Below are positions 1 to 10,219 of a DNA stretch of 64,000 bases, one piece after another. Source of the stretch: Trichuris trichiura (lineage: Eukaryota; Nematoda; Enoplea; Trichinellida; Trichuridae); NCBI GenBank assembly GCA_037903355.1, contig JBAJFE010000004.1, positions 3,823,501 through 3,887,500 on the forward strand. Direction: 5' to 3'. How positions within the stretch are numbered: the first letter of the stretch is position 1; every line of letters begins with the position of its first letter. Made by a program: the position numbers and the translations under genes. The notes beneath the pieces are model-generated. The model was not told the origin of the DNA. It made no database searches and saw only the letters and a program-made list of their open reading frames with translations.

Positions 1-57
<57 letters not shown>
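1..57. repeat. (ATT)n microsatellite, left block
   Basis: Uninterrupted ATT triplets run from the window edge to the start of a foldback element. The same ATT tract resumes on its other side, in the same orientation, so the element sits inside a microsatellite. Confidence 0.95.
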
Positions 58-456
58 GAAAACTGGGTGTTTTGTAACGGGTTGTATTTTCATGGTTGTA
101 TGATCTTCTACGGCTTTTCCCGTTTTTTCTTGTGCTGTTATCTGTAATTAAACTAAAACAACTGCTCTACCAACGGATGGATGAGCCGTTATTAAGAAAA
201 TGTACAGATATCAATACACTCAGCTTTTAATGTTCAAAGCTGTAATTAAAGTAGGAGTCTCCTCTCCTCCACCACTTCACTGACGACGGAACTAGAGCGT
301 TCCGAAAGCTTTGAACATTAAAAGCTGAGTGTATTGACATCTGTACATTTTGCTTAATAACGGCTCGTCTATCCGTTGGTAGAGCAGTTGTTTTAGTTTA
401 ATTACAGATAACAGCACAACAAAAAACGGGAAAAGCCGTAGAAGATCATACAACCA
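58..456. mobile_element. Foldback (long inverted repeat) element, copy 1
   Basis: Two arms of about 150 bp (93-241 and 307-456) are near-perfect reverse complements around a 65-bp spacer (242-306). A 35-bp extension (58-92) lies outside the left arm only, and recurs in copy 2. No coding capacity is seen, so this is a non-autonomous, MITE-like element. Both flanks are ATT repeat, so a target-site duplication would be invisible here. The arms share a core (ACCAACGGATGGATGAGC) with the arms at 4.7 and 13.8 kb. Confidence 0.85.
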
Positions 457-467
457 TATTATTATTA

Positions 468-527
<60 letters not shown>

Positions 528-548
528 TATTATTATTATTATTATTAT
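457..548. repeat. (ATT)n microsatellite, right block
   Basis: ATT triplets with a few interruptions (one TTTTATT and one TACTATT variant) continue the tract that begins at position 1 and is split by the foldback element. Confidence 0.95.
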
Positions 549-821
549 ATCAAAGTAGGCATAATTCAGAGAACGTTCAGACGTTGCAGTGTACAGCAGG
601 TCGGACTGGTCTTTAATCTTTGCATTGATGTATTATGGCTGAGAACAACTGACAGTTACTAATGTTAAACAGAAAGAGATAACATAGATTTACGAACTCT
701 CCTTAAATCAATGTACGTAGTGTTAACATACTGAATACTGACAAGTCAACCAAACAACAAACGAAAAAGAATAAAAATAAACTGCCATCTGCACTCGGCT
801 AAATATAGGAACTTAAATGCG

Positions 822-1026
822 CTTGAAAACTGGGTGTTTTGTAACGGGTTGAATTTTCATGGTTGTAAGGTCTTCTACGGCTTTTCCCATTTTTTCGTTG
901 TGCTGTTATCTGTAATTAAACTAAAACAACTGCTCTACCATTTTTTCGTTGTGCTGTTATCTGTAATTAAACTAAAACAACTGCTCTACCAACGAAAAAA
1001 CGGGAAAAGCCGTAGAAGACCTTACA
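822..1026. mobile_element. Foldback element, copy 2, with target-site duplication
   Basis: The left extension and outer arm match copy 1, and the right end (CGGGAAAAGCCGTAGAAGAC) is the inverse of the left arm. The internal part is shortened and carries a tandem duplication of about 51 bp at 889-989. The element is flanked by the same 11 bases, ACTTAAATGCG, at 811-821 and 1027-1037, which reads as a target-site duplication. A duplication of 9-11 bp is the size made by Mutator-like transposases, but no transposase is visible here. Confidence 0.75.
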
Positions 1027-1196
1027 ACTTAAATGCGAACAAAATGGGTAACTGTTCTTAAACGCTTGCCATAAACCTGCTGCACATACATGAAAACATG
1101 ACCGGCACATATAATATAATTAGCGATTACTTTGCACGTTAGTGCCTGCAATAGTCGACTCCACCAGCGTAAGTCATTTTCTTAATCACATAAAAC

Positions 1197-1403
1197 TTTA
1201 TTGTTATGCAAATGTCCCGTTATTACACTCAATAAATTCCTTACCAGATCTTTAAGGTTAGGCGTTAACCCGCCTTCAACGGACAAGTAGAGGGAATCCG
1301 AATTCCCCACTATCTATCCGCTGAAGACAGGTTAAGGCTTAACCTGAAAGCTCCAGTAACAAATTTACTGAATGTAATAACGGGACATTTGCATAACAAT
1401 AAA
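1197..1403. mobile_element. Short hairpin MITE with 43-bp terminal inverted repeats
   Basis: Bases 1197-1239 and 1361-1403 are inverted copies that differ at two or three positions and contain TATGCAAATGTCCCGTTATTAC. The interior has a further imperfect palindrome (AGGTTAGGCGTTAACC against GGTTAAGGCTTAACCT). The whole 207 bp can fold into one hairpin. It has no coding capacity and no clear target duplication, and it is unrelated in sequence to the foldback family next to it. Confidence 0.7.
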
Positions 1404-1479
1404 CTTGTCGGTCACCTTTTATAAGCATATATAACTACTGATACGTGAAACGCGAGTGGGCACCAGCTAAAAGGCTTAC

Positions 1480-2420
1480 CACAGAATGACGGTTCCCTTC
1501 TAGTGCAAAATCACGATTGAATCCAGCAGCCGAAATGCGACGCATAAAGTCCTGAAAATTCTTCAATATAACAGCTTTCCGTCTGGGAATCAAATCATTA
1601 AAAACATCTAACAGTTCTTCTATGTAGGTGCGTTGGTAGAAAGCAATTTTAAAAGATATTGTTTTGGAGGCATCATACGCGTAACTATATGGAAAAGTGA
1701 AGGCATTCCAGTAGGCAACTACTCTTTAAGGAAGAAGCCTTAGGTTGACAATTCGACGATTAACAAATGGGAAGACTGTTCGAAATCTATTCAATGCACT
1801 TCTTGGTGACAAATGTAAGTTATCAGTAAGCGGGCTCACCATATCAGTGGTAGAAGTTGTTCTTATGCCCTCGGCGGTTAGCACTTTGCGAAAGGATGAT
1901 AGTGACTCAAGCGAACATCACTTGGAGCCATCGGAAAGCAAGCTTATCACTATGAAATGAGCCATATGGCCGCTAACTATCTGACATTTTCCTGACGTAA
2001 CTCTGAAGCACTCGAAGATGCTGTCAGTTGTTGATTTCAAGTAGACCTTTGAGCAGCCAAGGCGACCACGCTTTTTCCCGAGCCGTTCAGTGAAAGTTTC
2101 GGGCACGCCACCAATACAATCGCGATGAATCCTGCAATATTGGAATAGCACGTCAAACTTGCCAACTATGAACGTGCAATCACCAATGGATTCACATACT
2201 TCTTGCGTACTTGATCCTTGGAAACGTGCTGCACTTTGCTTCTAGTTGAAAACACGACAAGAAGCAAGGAAAAAGACAAAACCACATCGGGATCTCTTTA
2301 CGCACACTTCAAATCCCTGTTCATCGTCTGTCAGTAAAGGAATGCATTAATAACGTATACGACAAGCCGAATGCGATAATATTCACGACGAACTTCATAT
2401 TCATTCCTGGATTTCGCCCA
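1480..2420 (-). CDS. Unrecognised minus-strand coding segment, cysteine-containing
   Basis: I do not recognise this gene. On the minus strand several open exon-like stretches follow each other. Near 2412-2330 a reading frame starts MNMKFVVNIIAFGLS, which looks like a signal peptide. A stretch after a good donor (GTAAAGAG) reads through 2240-1970 with regularly spaced cysteines (VCESIGDCTF, YCRIHRDCIGG, LGCSKVY, ECFRV). Open frames follow near 1890-1745 and at 1735-1480 (YWNAFTFPYSYAYDAS onward), ending at a GTAAGC donor. I could not join the first exon to the second in frame, and one stop lies between the later segments, so the exon model is unresolved. A decayed gene is possible. Confidence 0.35.
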
Positions 2421-3224
2421 CTGATTTATTAACACAAACAATTGGCCAAGGCTCGACTGCGTGCAAACACAAACTAAAGGAAAACGAAATAGCGGACTAC
2501 GGAGGGAAGTTTGATCAATAGTTTTCCTTACTCAGCGGAGTTGAAAATTCAAAATTCTATAACGCAATCTGCTACCGAAATCGGCAGGTCAAACCAAGCC
2601 ATTTGCGGAGAGCGTAAATCGATAAATGCTCAACAAAAATATTCAAATTGCGGAGGCGAAGCGCCCGAGTGAAACGCAAAGATTAAAGCGGCTCTTTTCT
2701 ACTTTTCGCTGCAATGACGACATAAGCAACGAACTTGGAAAAAAGTGTTCTTTAACATTATCCGAGGCTACAACATATGACGGAAAAAGTAATTTTTGCA
2801 TGCGCAGCAATACGTAGTATACTGCTTGTGATTAAGATAAAACGTCACGTGACATGCTACAACTATAGAGAACTGCAAGATTAGCACTGAGACATACCAT
2901 AAATCATGGAAGTCAGAAAAACTTGCGAAAGCATATTTGCCTTTGCTGCTGAGAAGTGAACTGAAAAACTTTAAGGGTAATTCTACATAAGTGCACTTTC
3001 TATTAATACTGTTCTCCAACGAAACGCTTAGACAATCTTGGCAAGAAAAAGAAGACCGTACGTTTTTTCAGAGGTGAGTTTGGACAGCTACGATGAAACA
3101 AAAGTTCGTAAATGAAACGCATTATATACGCTTGGACTAAACCGTACCTGCAAATCATACATGTATTCCTCATTTACCGGAGCTGTAAAAGGAAAAACGT
3201 CTCGTTAATGTGTAGGCCTGCATC
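2421..3224. other. Intergenic, nothing recognised
   Basis: Only short frames without family features are seen. It presumably contains the promoters of UFC1 and of the minus-strand segment to its left, which diverge from here, but no specific element is identifiable. Confidence 0.5.
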
Positions 3225-3722
3225 GTGCCAGATATGGACGCATCAACGAAAAAAGTAATTTCGTCTTTGCCTATTTTGAAAACAAAAGCGGGGCCGCGCG
3301 ACCAAGAGCTGTGGACGCAAAGGCTCAAGGAGGAATACGGAGCTTTGATTAAATACATAGAAGGCAACAAAGCATCGGATACAGACTGGTTTCGTCTGGA
3401 GAGCAATGCGGACGGAACACGTTGGTTCGGAAAGTGTTGGTACTATCACGAGATGATTAAGTACGAATTTGACGTCGAGTTCGACATTCCCGTCACGTAC
3501 CCGGCCACGGCACCGGAAATAGCGTTGCCTGAATTGGACGGCAAAACGGCGAAAATGTTTCGCGGAGGTAAAATTTGCATGTCCGACCATTTCAAACCCT
3601 TATGGGCCCGCAACGTGCCCAAATTTGGCATCGCGCACGCGTTTGCTCTTGGACTTGGTCCTTGGCTGGCCGTAGAAGTGCCTGATTTAGTTAACAAAAA
3701 GTTGATCAAGTCTACCAATTAA
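3225..3722 (+). CDS. UFC1: Ubiquitin-fold modifier-conjugating enzyme 1 (E2 of UFMylation)
   Basis: A complete 165-residue single-exon gene, almost the length of human UFC1 (167). UFC1 accepts UFM1 from the E1 enzyme UBA5 as a thioester and passes it to the UFL1 ligase complex at the ER. Hallmark stretches are present: [19 protein letters not shown] near the start, [20 protein letters not shown], the [17 protein letters not shown] block and [20 protein letters not shown]. The active-site cysteine is Cys118 in GGKIC, matching Cys116 of the human protein. A second Met three codons downstream could also be the start. No introns are seen, unlike almost every other gene in the window. No defects are visible. 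Confidence 0.97.
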   Translation: MPDMDASTKKVISSLPILKTKAGPRDQELWTQRLKEEYGALIKYIEGNKASDTDWFRLESNADGTRWFGKCWYYHEMIKYEFDVEFDIPVTYPATAPEIALPELDGKTAKMFRGGKICMSDHFKPLWARNVPKFGIAHAFALGLGPWLAVEVPDLVNKKLIKSTN

Positions 3723-4690
3723 AACTCAACGGTTTGCTGTTACAAATGTGCCATTGAACAAGTCAACCATGATTGGAGGGTTGAAAACTTTGTAAATACT
3801 TTTAGATGTTCAAATTTTATCCTTCGTTGTTGTTTAAAGGTACAACTGAGTGTATGGTCACTACTTCAGGCGGTATATCGGATACCAACATGTTAGGAGC
3901 AAATAAGGCAGCCGTATTAAATCGCAGTTGAGTAGGTATAACCTTAGGAAGGTAAAGGAATAACTTATTTTAGGCTATCTCCAAAAAAGTATTCATTGTA
4001 ACTGAACTAACAAAAAACAGCTACTAGAAAATATTAAAAGCAAAAAACAAACGAGCGAAGGGCGGCATACTAAAAAGCACATCTAATGTTTAGCAAAGCA
4101 TTTAAAGATAAGCGCATTGGCAAAGACTTCTGGCTAGGTATTCTCTAGCACAGCAATACCGCTTTCGAACTTTACTAACCTCTCGAACGTTCACTCTTCC
4201 CTCTGGGACTTGCCATGAAGCGCAGGTGATTTCCCTACTGCCGCTGGTTCTTGTACAGAAGCCGACAGCTAGCAGGGTGTAATTGAGAAAGTGGGAAAGT
4301 GCAAAGTGAGCAGTTCCAATGATCCGAACGCGATGCAATAACGCTTTCGTCAGTTTCCCGAAGAAAGAAACTTGTGTGCCCAGCTTGGAGAAGTCGGGAA
4401 CTCAAAAACGCTGTGCGCGCGACTTCTAAAGTAATAAGGGCAAAACTTCCCTTCGCAACTTCTCTCCGGAGAAAAACGTTAAATTCATTTTTAAACATAT
4501 TTATAGGGCTAGTATTATTAAATTTCCACGAACGTAAGCGGCAAATCGAATAGCAATCGCATTTAAGCATGTTTCTGAATTTTTCCTAACCACAAAATTC
4601 TACAGTACACATGAATGTATGATTTTCAGGTACTAAATGATTGTACCTCGACTTATCGTTTCCCCGCAAACTAAAACATAAAAACTTCTT
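3723..4690. other. Intergenic, nothing recognised
   Basis: Short frames on the minus strand (4102-4570) overlap each other in different frames and have no domain signature; I see them as chance. No RNA gene or repeat is recognised. Confidence 0.5.
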
Positions 4691-4734
4691 TGCTTTTTAC
4701 AAAAGACAGGATGTCTTTTCACAGGCTTGAGTTG

Positions 4735-4905
4735 TTTCATAGTTGTTCCTCTGGTTCACGGGTTTCGCCTGTTGGATGTATCTGTAAGTAAACTTCAAAA
4801 TGCCCTACCAACGGATGGATGAGCAAATTGTAAGAGAAAATACAGAACAATTTGTATACCGTACGTTTCGGAACTGCTCGTGTTCCGTCGTCAGCAGTGT
4901 TGGGG
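4735..4905. repeat. Left inverted repeat of the composite element
   Basis: Reverse complement of 13745-13895 with scattered mismatches. It contains CCAACGGATGGATGAGC, shared with the foldback copy at 58-456, and ends at CCGTCGTCAGC, which corresponds to GCTGACGACGG at the right arm. Confidence 0.8.
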
Positions 4906-4926
4906 AGCTAACCCAACACTGCTGAC
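4890..4926. repeat. Perfect 15-bp hairpin next to the left inverted repeat
   Basis: GTCAGCAGTGTTGGG is followed by a short spacer and its exact reverse complement CCCAACACTGCTGAC. It lies at the inner end of the left inverted repeat and may be the scar of a collapsed foldback junction. Confidence 0.7.
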
Positions 4927-5153
4927 GGGAATGTCGAACGACAGAACCAACCGACTTTAAAATAAAGAAAACCGAGAAGAGTGCAGGAAAATTAGGACTG
5001 AAAAATATCAAGAGACTGAAGGAAATAAACCCTCCGACATGAAAAGAAGTACGTAGCGGCACCAAATTAAAATTTGGGAACCGCTGGAAAAAAATGGTAA
5101 ACGAAATATTTGGCATAAATGAACACAAAGCTTTTAGAAGGTATTGGTCAAGC

Positions 5154-5220
5154 TGTCAATCCACTACCTCACTGGGTATGATGTTTGATGCTGTCAATCC
5201 ACTACCCACTGGGTGTGATT
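5154..5220. repeat. Short tandem duplication, about 30 bp units
   Basis: The phrase GTCAATCCACTACC...CTGGGT appears twice 38 bp apart, just inside the composite element and before the copia remnant. A 195-base open frame (5287-5481) follows, with no family similarity that I recognise. Confidence 0.6.
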
Positions 5221-5592
5221 TCGTTGCATTGTTGTTGTTGAATTTCGTTGGAGCCCGTTGAAGATGGGTAGCTAGAACTTGACAGGATGGCGAACCCACT
5301 TTCTTGGAAGACTGATTATTGCATAAATGGTGTAGATGCAACTTATGATTTTACTCAAGATTATCTCTTGCAGTTGCACTCTATAAGAGGTTCCACTTTC
5401 ATTAAACTGTGTGAATTTGTTATTGGCATAAATACATCTCGTAAACTGGTCACTGCTAAGAAGGAAAGCTCAACATTTTGAAGCATTATGTACAGGATGA
5501 GAAAATTCACAAAAACTGTTCCACGAATTGGAGGAAAAAATAGGTGAGCACTGAATCGGGAAAATGGGCGGCCTACTCGTGGTGTCTTCGTC

Positions 5593-8500
5593 GTGCGGAC
5601 GAACGAAGTATTCCGTCAAGGGAGAAATGACGGATGGATCGCTGATTCTGGTGCCTTCAAACGCATCACGCGTAATCGACATTGGTTCTCCACGTTCAAA
5701 GAAATCGACCCTTGCGGAGTGCGAGTGGGTGATGACAGGCTTCTTTACGCTGTTGGAGTCGGAACTATTGATGTTGAAGTGTACAACGGAAAAACGTGGG
5801 TTCTGTCTACCCTCAATGACGTTCTCTACGTACCTGAATTTCGATCAAGCTGCCTGTTTAGCCTTGGAGCTGCAGCTGCTCGTGGGTGCAAGACTAAGAT
5901 TGAAGCCGACAGAGTCAGTTTAGAGAAGGATGGAAAGACTTACTTGGTAGGATACAAAAATGGTGATTTGTACACTTTACTCATTCGTCGATCTTCTCAA
6001 CCTCCTCTGTCTGCGATGGCTGTTGCTGCTGGGGGCGTTTCATTGGAACTGTGGCACCAACGACTTGGGCACATTAGCACCGACAAGATTAAAGTGATGA
6101 ATGAGCGAAGGCTTGTTGATGGACTCCAAATCACAGGAGAGCAGAAGGTTTTCTGCGAAGGCTGTATTTTTGGCTCTATGTCACGTAAGCCGCACGAAGA
6201 AGTCATGGAACTACGAAATTGCCTTCCTGGCGAGATACTACACACAGACGTTTGCGGCCCGTTTGTCCAGCCCTCTGTTGGTGGTAGTCGTTACTTCATC
6301 TGCTTTAAGGATGAATCGTCAGGATACCGTAAGGTGTACTTCATGAAGGGGAAAGATGATGTCCTTAAATGCCTGAAGTCGGCGATAAGTGAGGTCAAAC
6401 GGGAGACAGGACTTGCCGTGAAACGTCTACGGTCAGACTGCGGAACACAGTTTGTTAACAAGACCGTCAGCGACTTTCTTGTGGAGAACGGAATACGTCA
6501 CGAGAAGAGCTCGCCGTACACTTCTGGGTGTAACGGCATGGCTGAACGAGAGAATAGAACTCTTGTTGAAAAGGGAAGGTCAATGCTGTGCGCCAGAAAT
6601 CTGCCAAAATGCCTATGGGCAGAAGCTGTAAATAAAGCTGCTTATCTTACGAATCGCTTACCAAACCGTAAAGAAAACACTGCAACGCCGTACGAGCGAT
6701 GGTTTGGAAAACGTCCTTCAGTTGGACATCTTAGAGTGCTTGGCTGCGACGCGTACGTATGGTTGCCAGCACAGTATAGAAAGAAACTCGATGCCAAGGT
6801 GAGAAAAGTGGTATTTGTTGGTTACGGTTGGAGTAATAAGATCTATAGGATCTATGATTCTCGAAAGCATCGAGTGGAAGAAGTGACGGACGTGAAGTTT
6901 AAGGAGTCTTTAGTAAAGAAAGTAGTTCTTCTAGAGGGAGAAGAAGAAAACTGGATCTCCACTGCGGACGAAAATCAAACAGAGTCCCTGGTAAAAGGCA
7001 CCGGTGAGGACGAGAAAGAGACTGATCTCAAGAGGGGACCTGGAAGACCACCTGGAAGCAAAAACAGGGAAAGGCCCTCTGTGCCTTTGATGATGGAACT
7101 TCGTCAGAGACAAAGTAGTCCGTCAGGAATGCTTGTACGTGCTGACCCAGAAAGAGTGGAAGAAGCGCTTGAAAGCGCAGAAACACAGAAATGGAAAGAA
7201 GCCATGAATGAAGAAATTGAAGCACTGCGAAAGAACAACACCTGGGTGTTAACTAGTCTTCCTCTTGATAGGAAAATAGTGCGGTGCAAATGGATTTTCA
7301 AAACTAAAATAAATCCTTAAGGAAGTGTGGATAGATACAAGGCCAGACTTGTAGCAAAAGGATTCACACAACGTCCAGAAATTGATTACTCCCAGACTTT
7401 TGCACCAGTTGCTCGCTATAACTCAATTCGTACAGTACTAGCTGTAGCTCCGGATGAGGATTTGGAGATCCTGCAGTTAGATGTGAAAACTGCGTTCTTG
7501 CATGGAACTATTGCCGAAGTGATCTACATGGCTCAACGTCCGTGTCACGATGATCAGTCCGGACGAGTCTGTAAGTTGCAACCCGCAATATCTGGTCTAA
7601 AACAGGCAGCAAGAGCCTGGAACAAAAGATTTCATGACTTCTTGACGACACTAAACCTGAGGCAAGCGCAAGCTGATCAGTGTATCTGTGTGTCTGACGG
7701 ATCGTTACAGAAACGCATTATTCTTGCACTGTATGTTGATGACGGTCTTCTTTGTTGCTCAGATACAATGGTTATGAATGACATTGTCACGAAATTGAAT
7801 AGTGAATTTGAAGTTACGATCAGTGAGCCGTCATATTTCATCAGACTCGAGATTCACCGTAATCGAAACAGAAGAGCCATCGTCATTGGACAGAAAGCAT
7901 ACATCGAAAAGATCTTAGTGAAATTCAATATGCACAATTGCAAGCCTGTTGCATGTCCTAGGAGTAAGTCACTGAAGCTGTCAAAGGACATAAGTCCATG
8001 CACGACTGATGAAAGGGATGAAATGCTGAAAATACCCTACAAAGCTGCAGTTGGTTCACCGATGTTTCTCATGACGTGATCACGACCGGACATTTCATTT
8101 GAAACGTCAAAAGTGTCCCAGTTTGCTGAAAATCTTGGACTGCTTCACTGGAAAGCAGTGAAACGGATTTTCCATTATCTAAAAGGAACGCAAGACTTGA
8201 AGCTCACATTCTGCTCGAAAGCAGAAGGGTATGAAGGCCCGCAAGATGCAACAAGTGAGACTCTTCAGCTCAAAGCGTACTCTGACAGTGACTGGGCTGG
8301 CGACATTGACAGCCGCCGATCAACAAGTGGATATATTCTTACACTTGGCAGTGGACCTGTTGTATAGTCTACAAGAGCTCGGAAGGCTATAGCCCAGTCA
8401 ACAGTTGAAGCAGAATATGTGGCCATGTCTGAAGTCGCTAAAGAAATAAAGTGGATGCGCCAGCTACTTACAGATCTGGGAAGAAAGCAAACGAACGCTA

Positions 8501-8745
8501 CTTGCCTGTTCAGTGACAATCAAGGCGCAATCTACTTGACCAGTAATCCACAGTTTCATCGACGGACGAAACACATTGATCTCCGCTGCCACTTCATCAG
8601 AGCGGAAAAAGAAGACCATGTAATTACTGTACATTGTACGCCAAGTCATGAACAAGCTGCTGACATGTTGACAAAGACACTGTCCCTTATTCGGCATCTG
8701 AGTTGCCGACGGATGCTAGACATGAGTGCAGAAGCCATAGCCTAA
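5593..8745 (+). pseudogene. pol: Copia-type pol (protease-integrase-RT-RNase H) with three in-frame stops
   Basis: One frame spans the region, interrupted by TAA at 7318, TGA at 8077 and TAG at 8365. Protease has the aspartic motif WIADSGA. The integrase zinc finger is seen as LWHQRLGH with FCEGC, and the core has HTDVCGPF, RSDCGTQF and a downstream catalytic Glu in MAERENR. RT shows YKARLVAKGFTQ, LDVKTAFLHG and the YVDD box. RNase H shows AYSDSDWAGD and VEAEYVAMSE. The first stop falls at the integrase-RT junction, the second late in RT and the third in RNase H where other copia elements have a tryptophan. There are no frameshifts, which suggests a fairly recent loss of function. Confidence 0.93.
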
Positions 8746-8752
8746 GAGGGGG
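8744..8752 (+). promoter_or_regulatory. Polypurine tract of the first copia copy
   Basis: AAGAGGGGG sits directly before the TGTTAG start of the LTR, the expected site for plus-strand priming. Confidence 0.8.
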
Positions 8753-8988
8753 TGTTAGAAAAGGATAGGCTATGACTCTGCGGACGACTGTTGCTAGATG
8801 TAACGCCACACAAGTGCCTAGCACTTGTGTCTTCCTCTTCTTACGAGAGTGTCGTTGGTGCCTGCGCTTCGCTCGGTTCACGAGGTTACGCTTTCGCTGA
8901 ATATCCGTGCTTGTTAGTTAGGCGTGTGCTGACAATAAAGCAGAGCTCCTAACCGAACTCTGAGTGCTGTGCATACACATTTACAACA
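8753..8988 (+). repeat. 3' long terminal repeat, copia copy 1
   Basis: It starts TGTTAGAAAAGG and ends TTTACAACA, 236 bp. It is the same length as, and highly similar to, the LTR at 11098-11333. It contains GACAATAAAGCAGAGC, a plausible polyadenylation signal (AATAAA). Confidence 0.93.
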
Positions 8989-9259
8989 GTTTTTATGCGC
9001 CTGTTCTCGTAGGCAACACGCATGATGGCTCGCATGTATTTTTTTGACTATTCCGTTTTGCCTTTACATAAGTCAACTCGAAAACGTAGCGCTTATATTT
9101 AGTTAATGGCCGTCGTGCTTTTTCGCTTGAACATGAGCCTCATGAAATGTCAACTGTACGGTGCCTGATGACTGAAAAGTATTCTTTGCCATCAGCATTT
9201 TTTTCACTTAGTCCTGACACGCTAACATTTAGGTGTAATGGTAGTTCTTATTCGTTTAG

Positions 9260-9761
9260 ATTGTTTTGCTTGACTTTGGTGCTTCTCGAAGCTTTCCGTC
9301 TCGTTTTGTGGATCAGTATTTCAACGTGATCAACGCGGCTTCGGAGGGTGATCGTAAATCCATTTTGGAATATTCAAGAGACATCGGTTTCCTAACCGGC
9401 TACGAATCCAAAGTAGGCGACAAACGAGAAGCTTTTTAAAAGCACTGTTGCCCGCAAACAAAACGCTTAGGTGATGGAGGAGGCTCACACGGACGCGGTC
9501 ATGATTCTTGGCGAAGCGTTCGGTTCAAATCGACTGTTCGACTTCAGCACTCAGGATACGACAAGACGTATCAATCGATTGATACCCGTGATGTTGGAGC
9601 ATCGTCTTCGACCTCCGCCCGACGAGATCTATTCGTTACATCGCAAAATTGCGAGAGCTTTTCTCCTTTGCGCTCACTTGAAATCCAAAGTGAACTGCTT
9701 TGAATTGTTCAGTCAAGTTAAGGCGGTTCGTAGGCTTTCCGTTAACGAAAAAGACCAATAA
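9260..9761 (+). pseudogene. coq8: COQ8 (ADCK3/4 family) 3'-terminal exons only
   Basis: Two exons, 9260-9412 and 9471-9761, with a canonical 58-bp GT-AG intron, encode the C-terminal ~147 residues of the mitochondrial COQ8 atypical kinase/ATPase that supports coenzyme Q synthesis. The first exon begins IVLLDFGASRSF (the Mg-binding DFG motif) and continues FLTGYESK; the second has VMEEAHTDAV, ILGEAFGS, LIPVMLEHRLRPPPDEIYSLHRK. The family is normally over 500 residues, and the KxGQ motif and N-lobe are absent. The copia LTR ends 271 bp upstream and no further exons are found back to the UFC1 side. There are no stops or frameshifts and the splice sites are intact. I call it a captured or truncated fragment; a misassembly is possible. 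Confidence 0.8.
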
Positions 9762-10219
9762 ACGTAGGTAGGATAGGCATTGTTTTTTCTTGTTCAATTT
9801 GTTTTGGGCCAATAAGTCTTGGCAAATTCAAAATGGCTATGAAAATGGGCAGAGAACATTTAAAATATTTGCATTTTACTAACGAAGCTATGCAGGGTAG
9901 CTTCCTACCGAACATTACGCGAAGTTGTACCTAGAAGTTCGAATAACTTTAACAACCCAAAGGAATTACGACTTAGAGCTTAATTAGTTCCTTGGGAAGC
10001 GTTTATAGCCGCATACTGCCTTTATTAAATACAACAAAGTGGTTATATTTTTTGATACTTTCAAGATTGCTATGCGTAGTTTAAAATGTTTTGATCAAGA
10101 CAGTTTAAAGCCTTTGACTTACTTTAAACTGCTTCTTAGGAATAGGTGCTCTGTTTGTCACATTGTCATTGTAGCAGCGGCTGGTCTTGTCGTTCACTCA
10201 CGTCTGTTTGTGCAGCGAT
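9762..10219. other. Spacer between the COQ8 fragment and the MSP gene
   Basis: No gene is recognised. AATAAA overlaps the COQ8 stop codon (9757-9762). The spacer should hold the promoter of the MSP gene. Confidence 0.5.

Larger units (their letters stand above)
5547..8988 (+). mobile_element. Ty1/copia LTR retrotransposon, 5'-truncated copy with 3' LTR
   Basis: Similarity to the second copy (11.1-13.4 kb) begins abruptly near 5547 at the gag/protease junction, so the 5' LTR, primer site and gag are missing. Protease, integrase, reverse transcriptase and RNase H follow in copia order (integrase before RT), then a polypurine tract and a 236-bp LTR. The reading frame is kept from end to end but has three stops, so the copy cannot make its polyprotein. 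Confidence 0.9.

Noticed and set aside
4102..4570. Overlapping minus-strand frames
   Set aside because: They compete in different frames, show no motif or splice partner, and lie in a low-information gap.
5287..5481. A 64-codon plus-strand frame before the first copia remnant
   Set aside because: It does not resemble copia gag or any known cargo; probably chance, though it lies inside the composite element.
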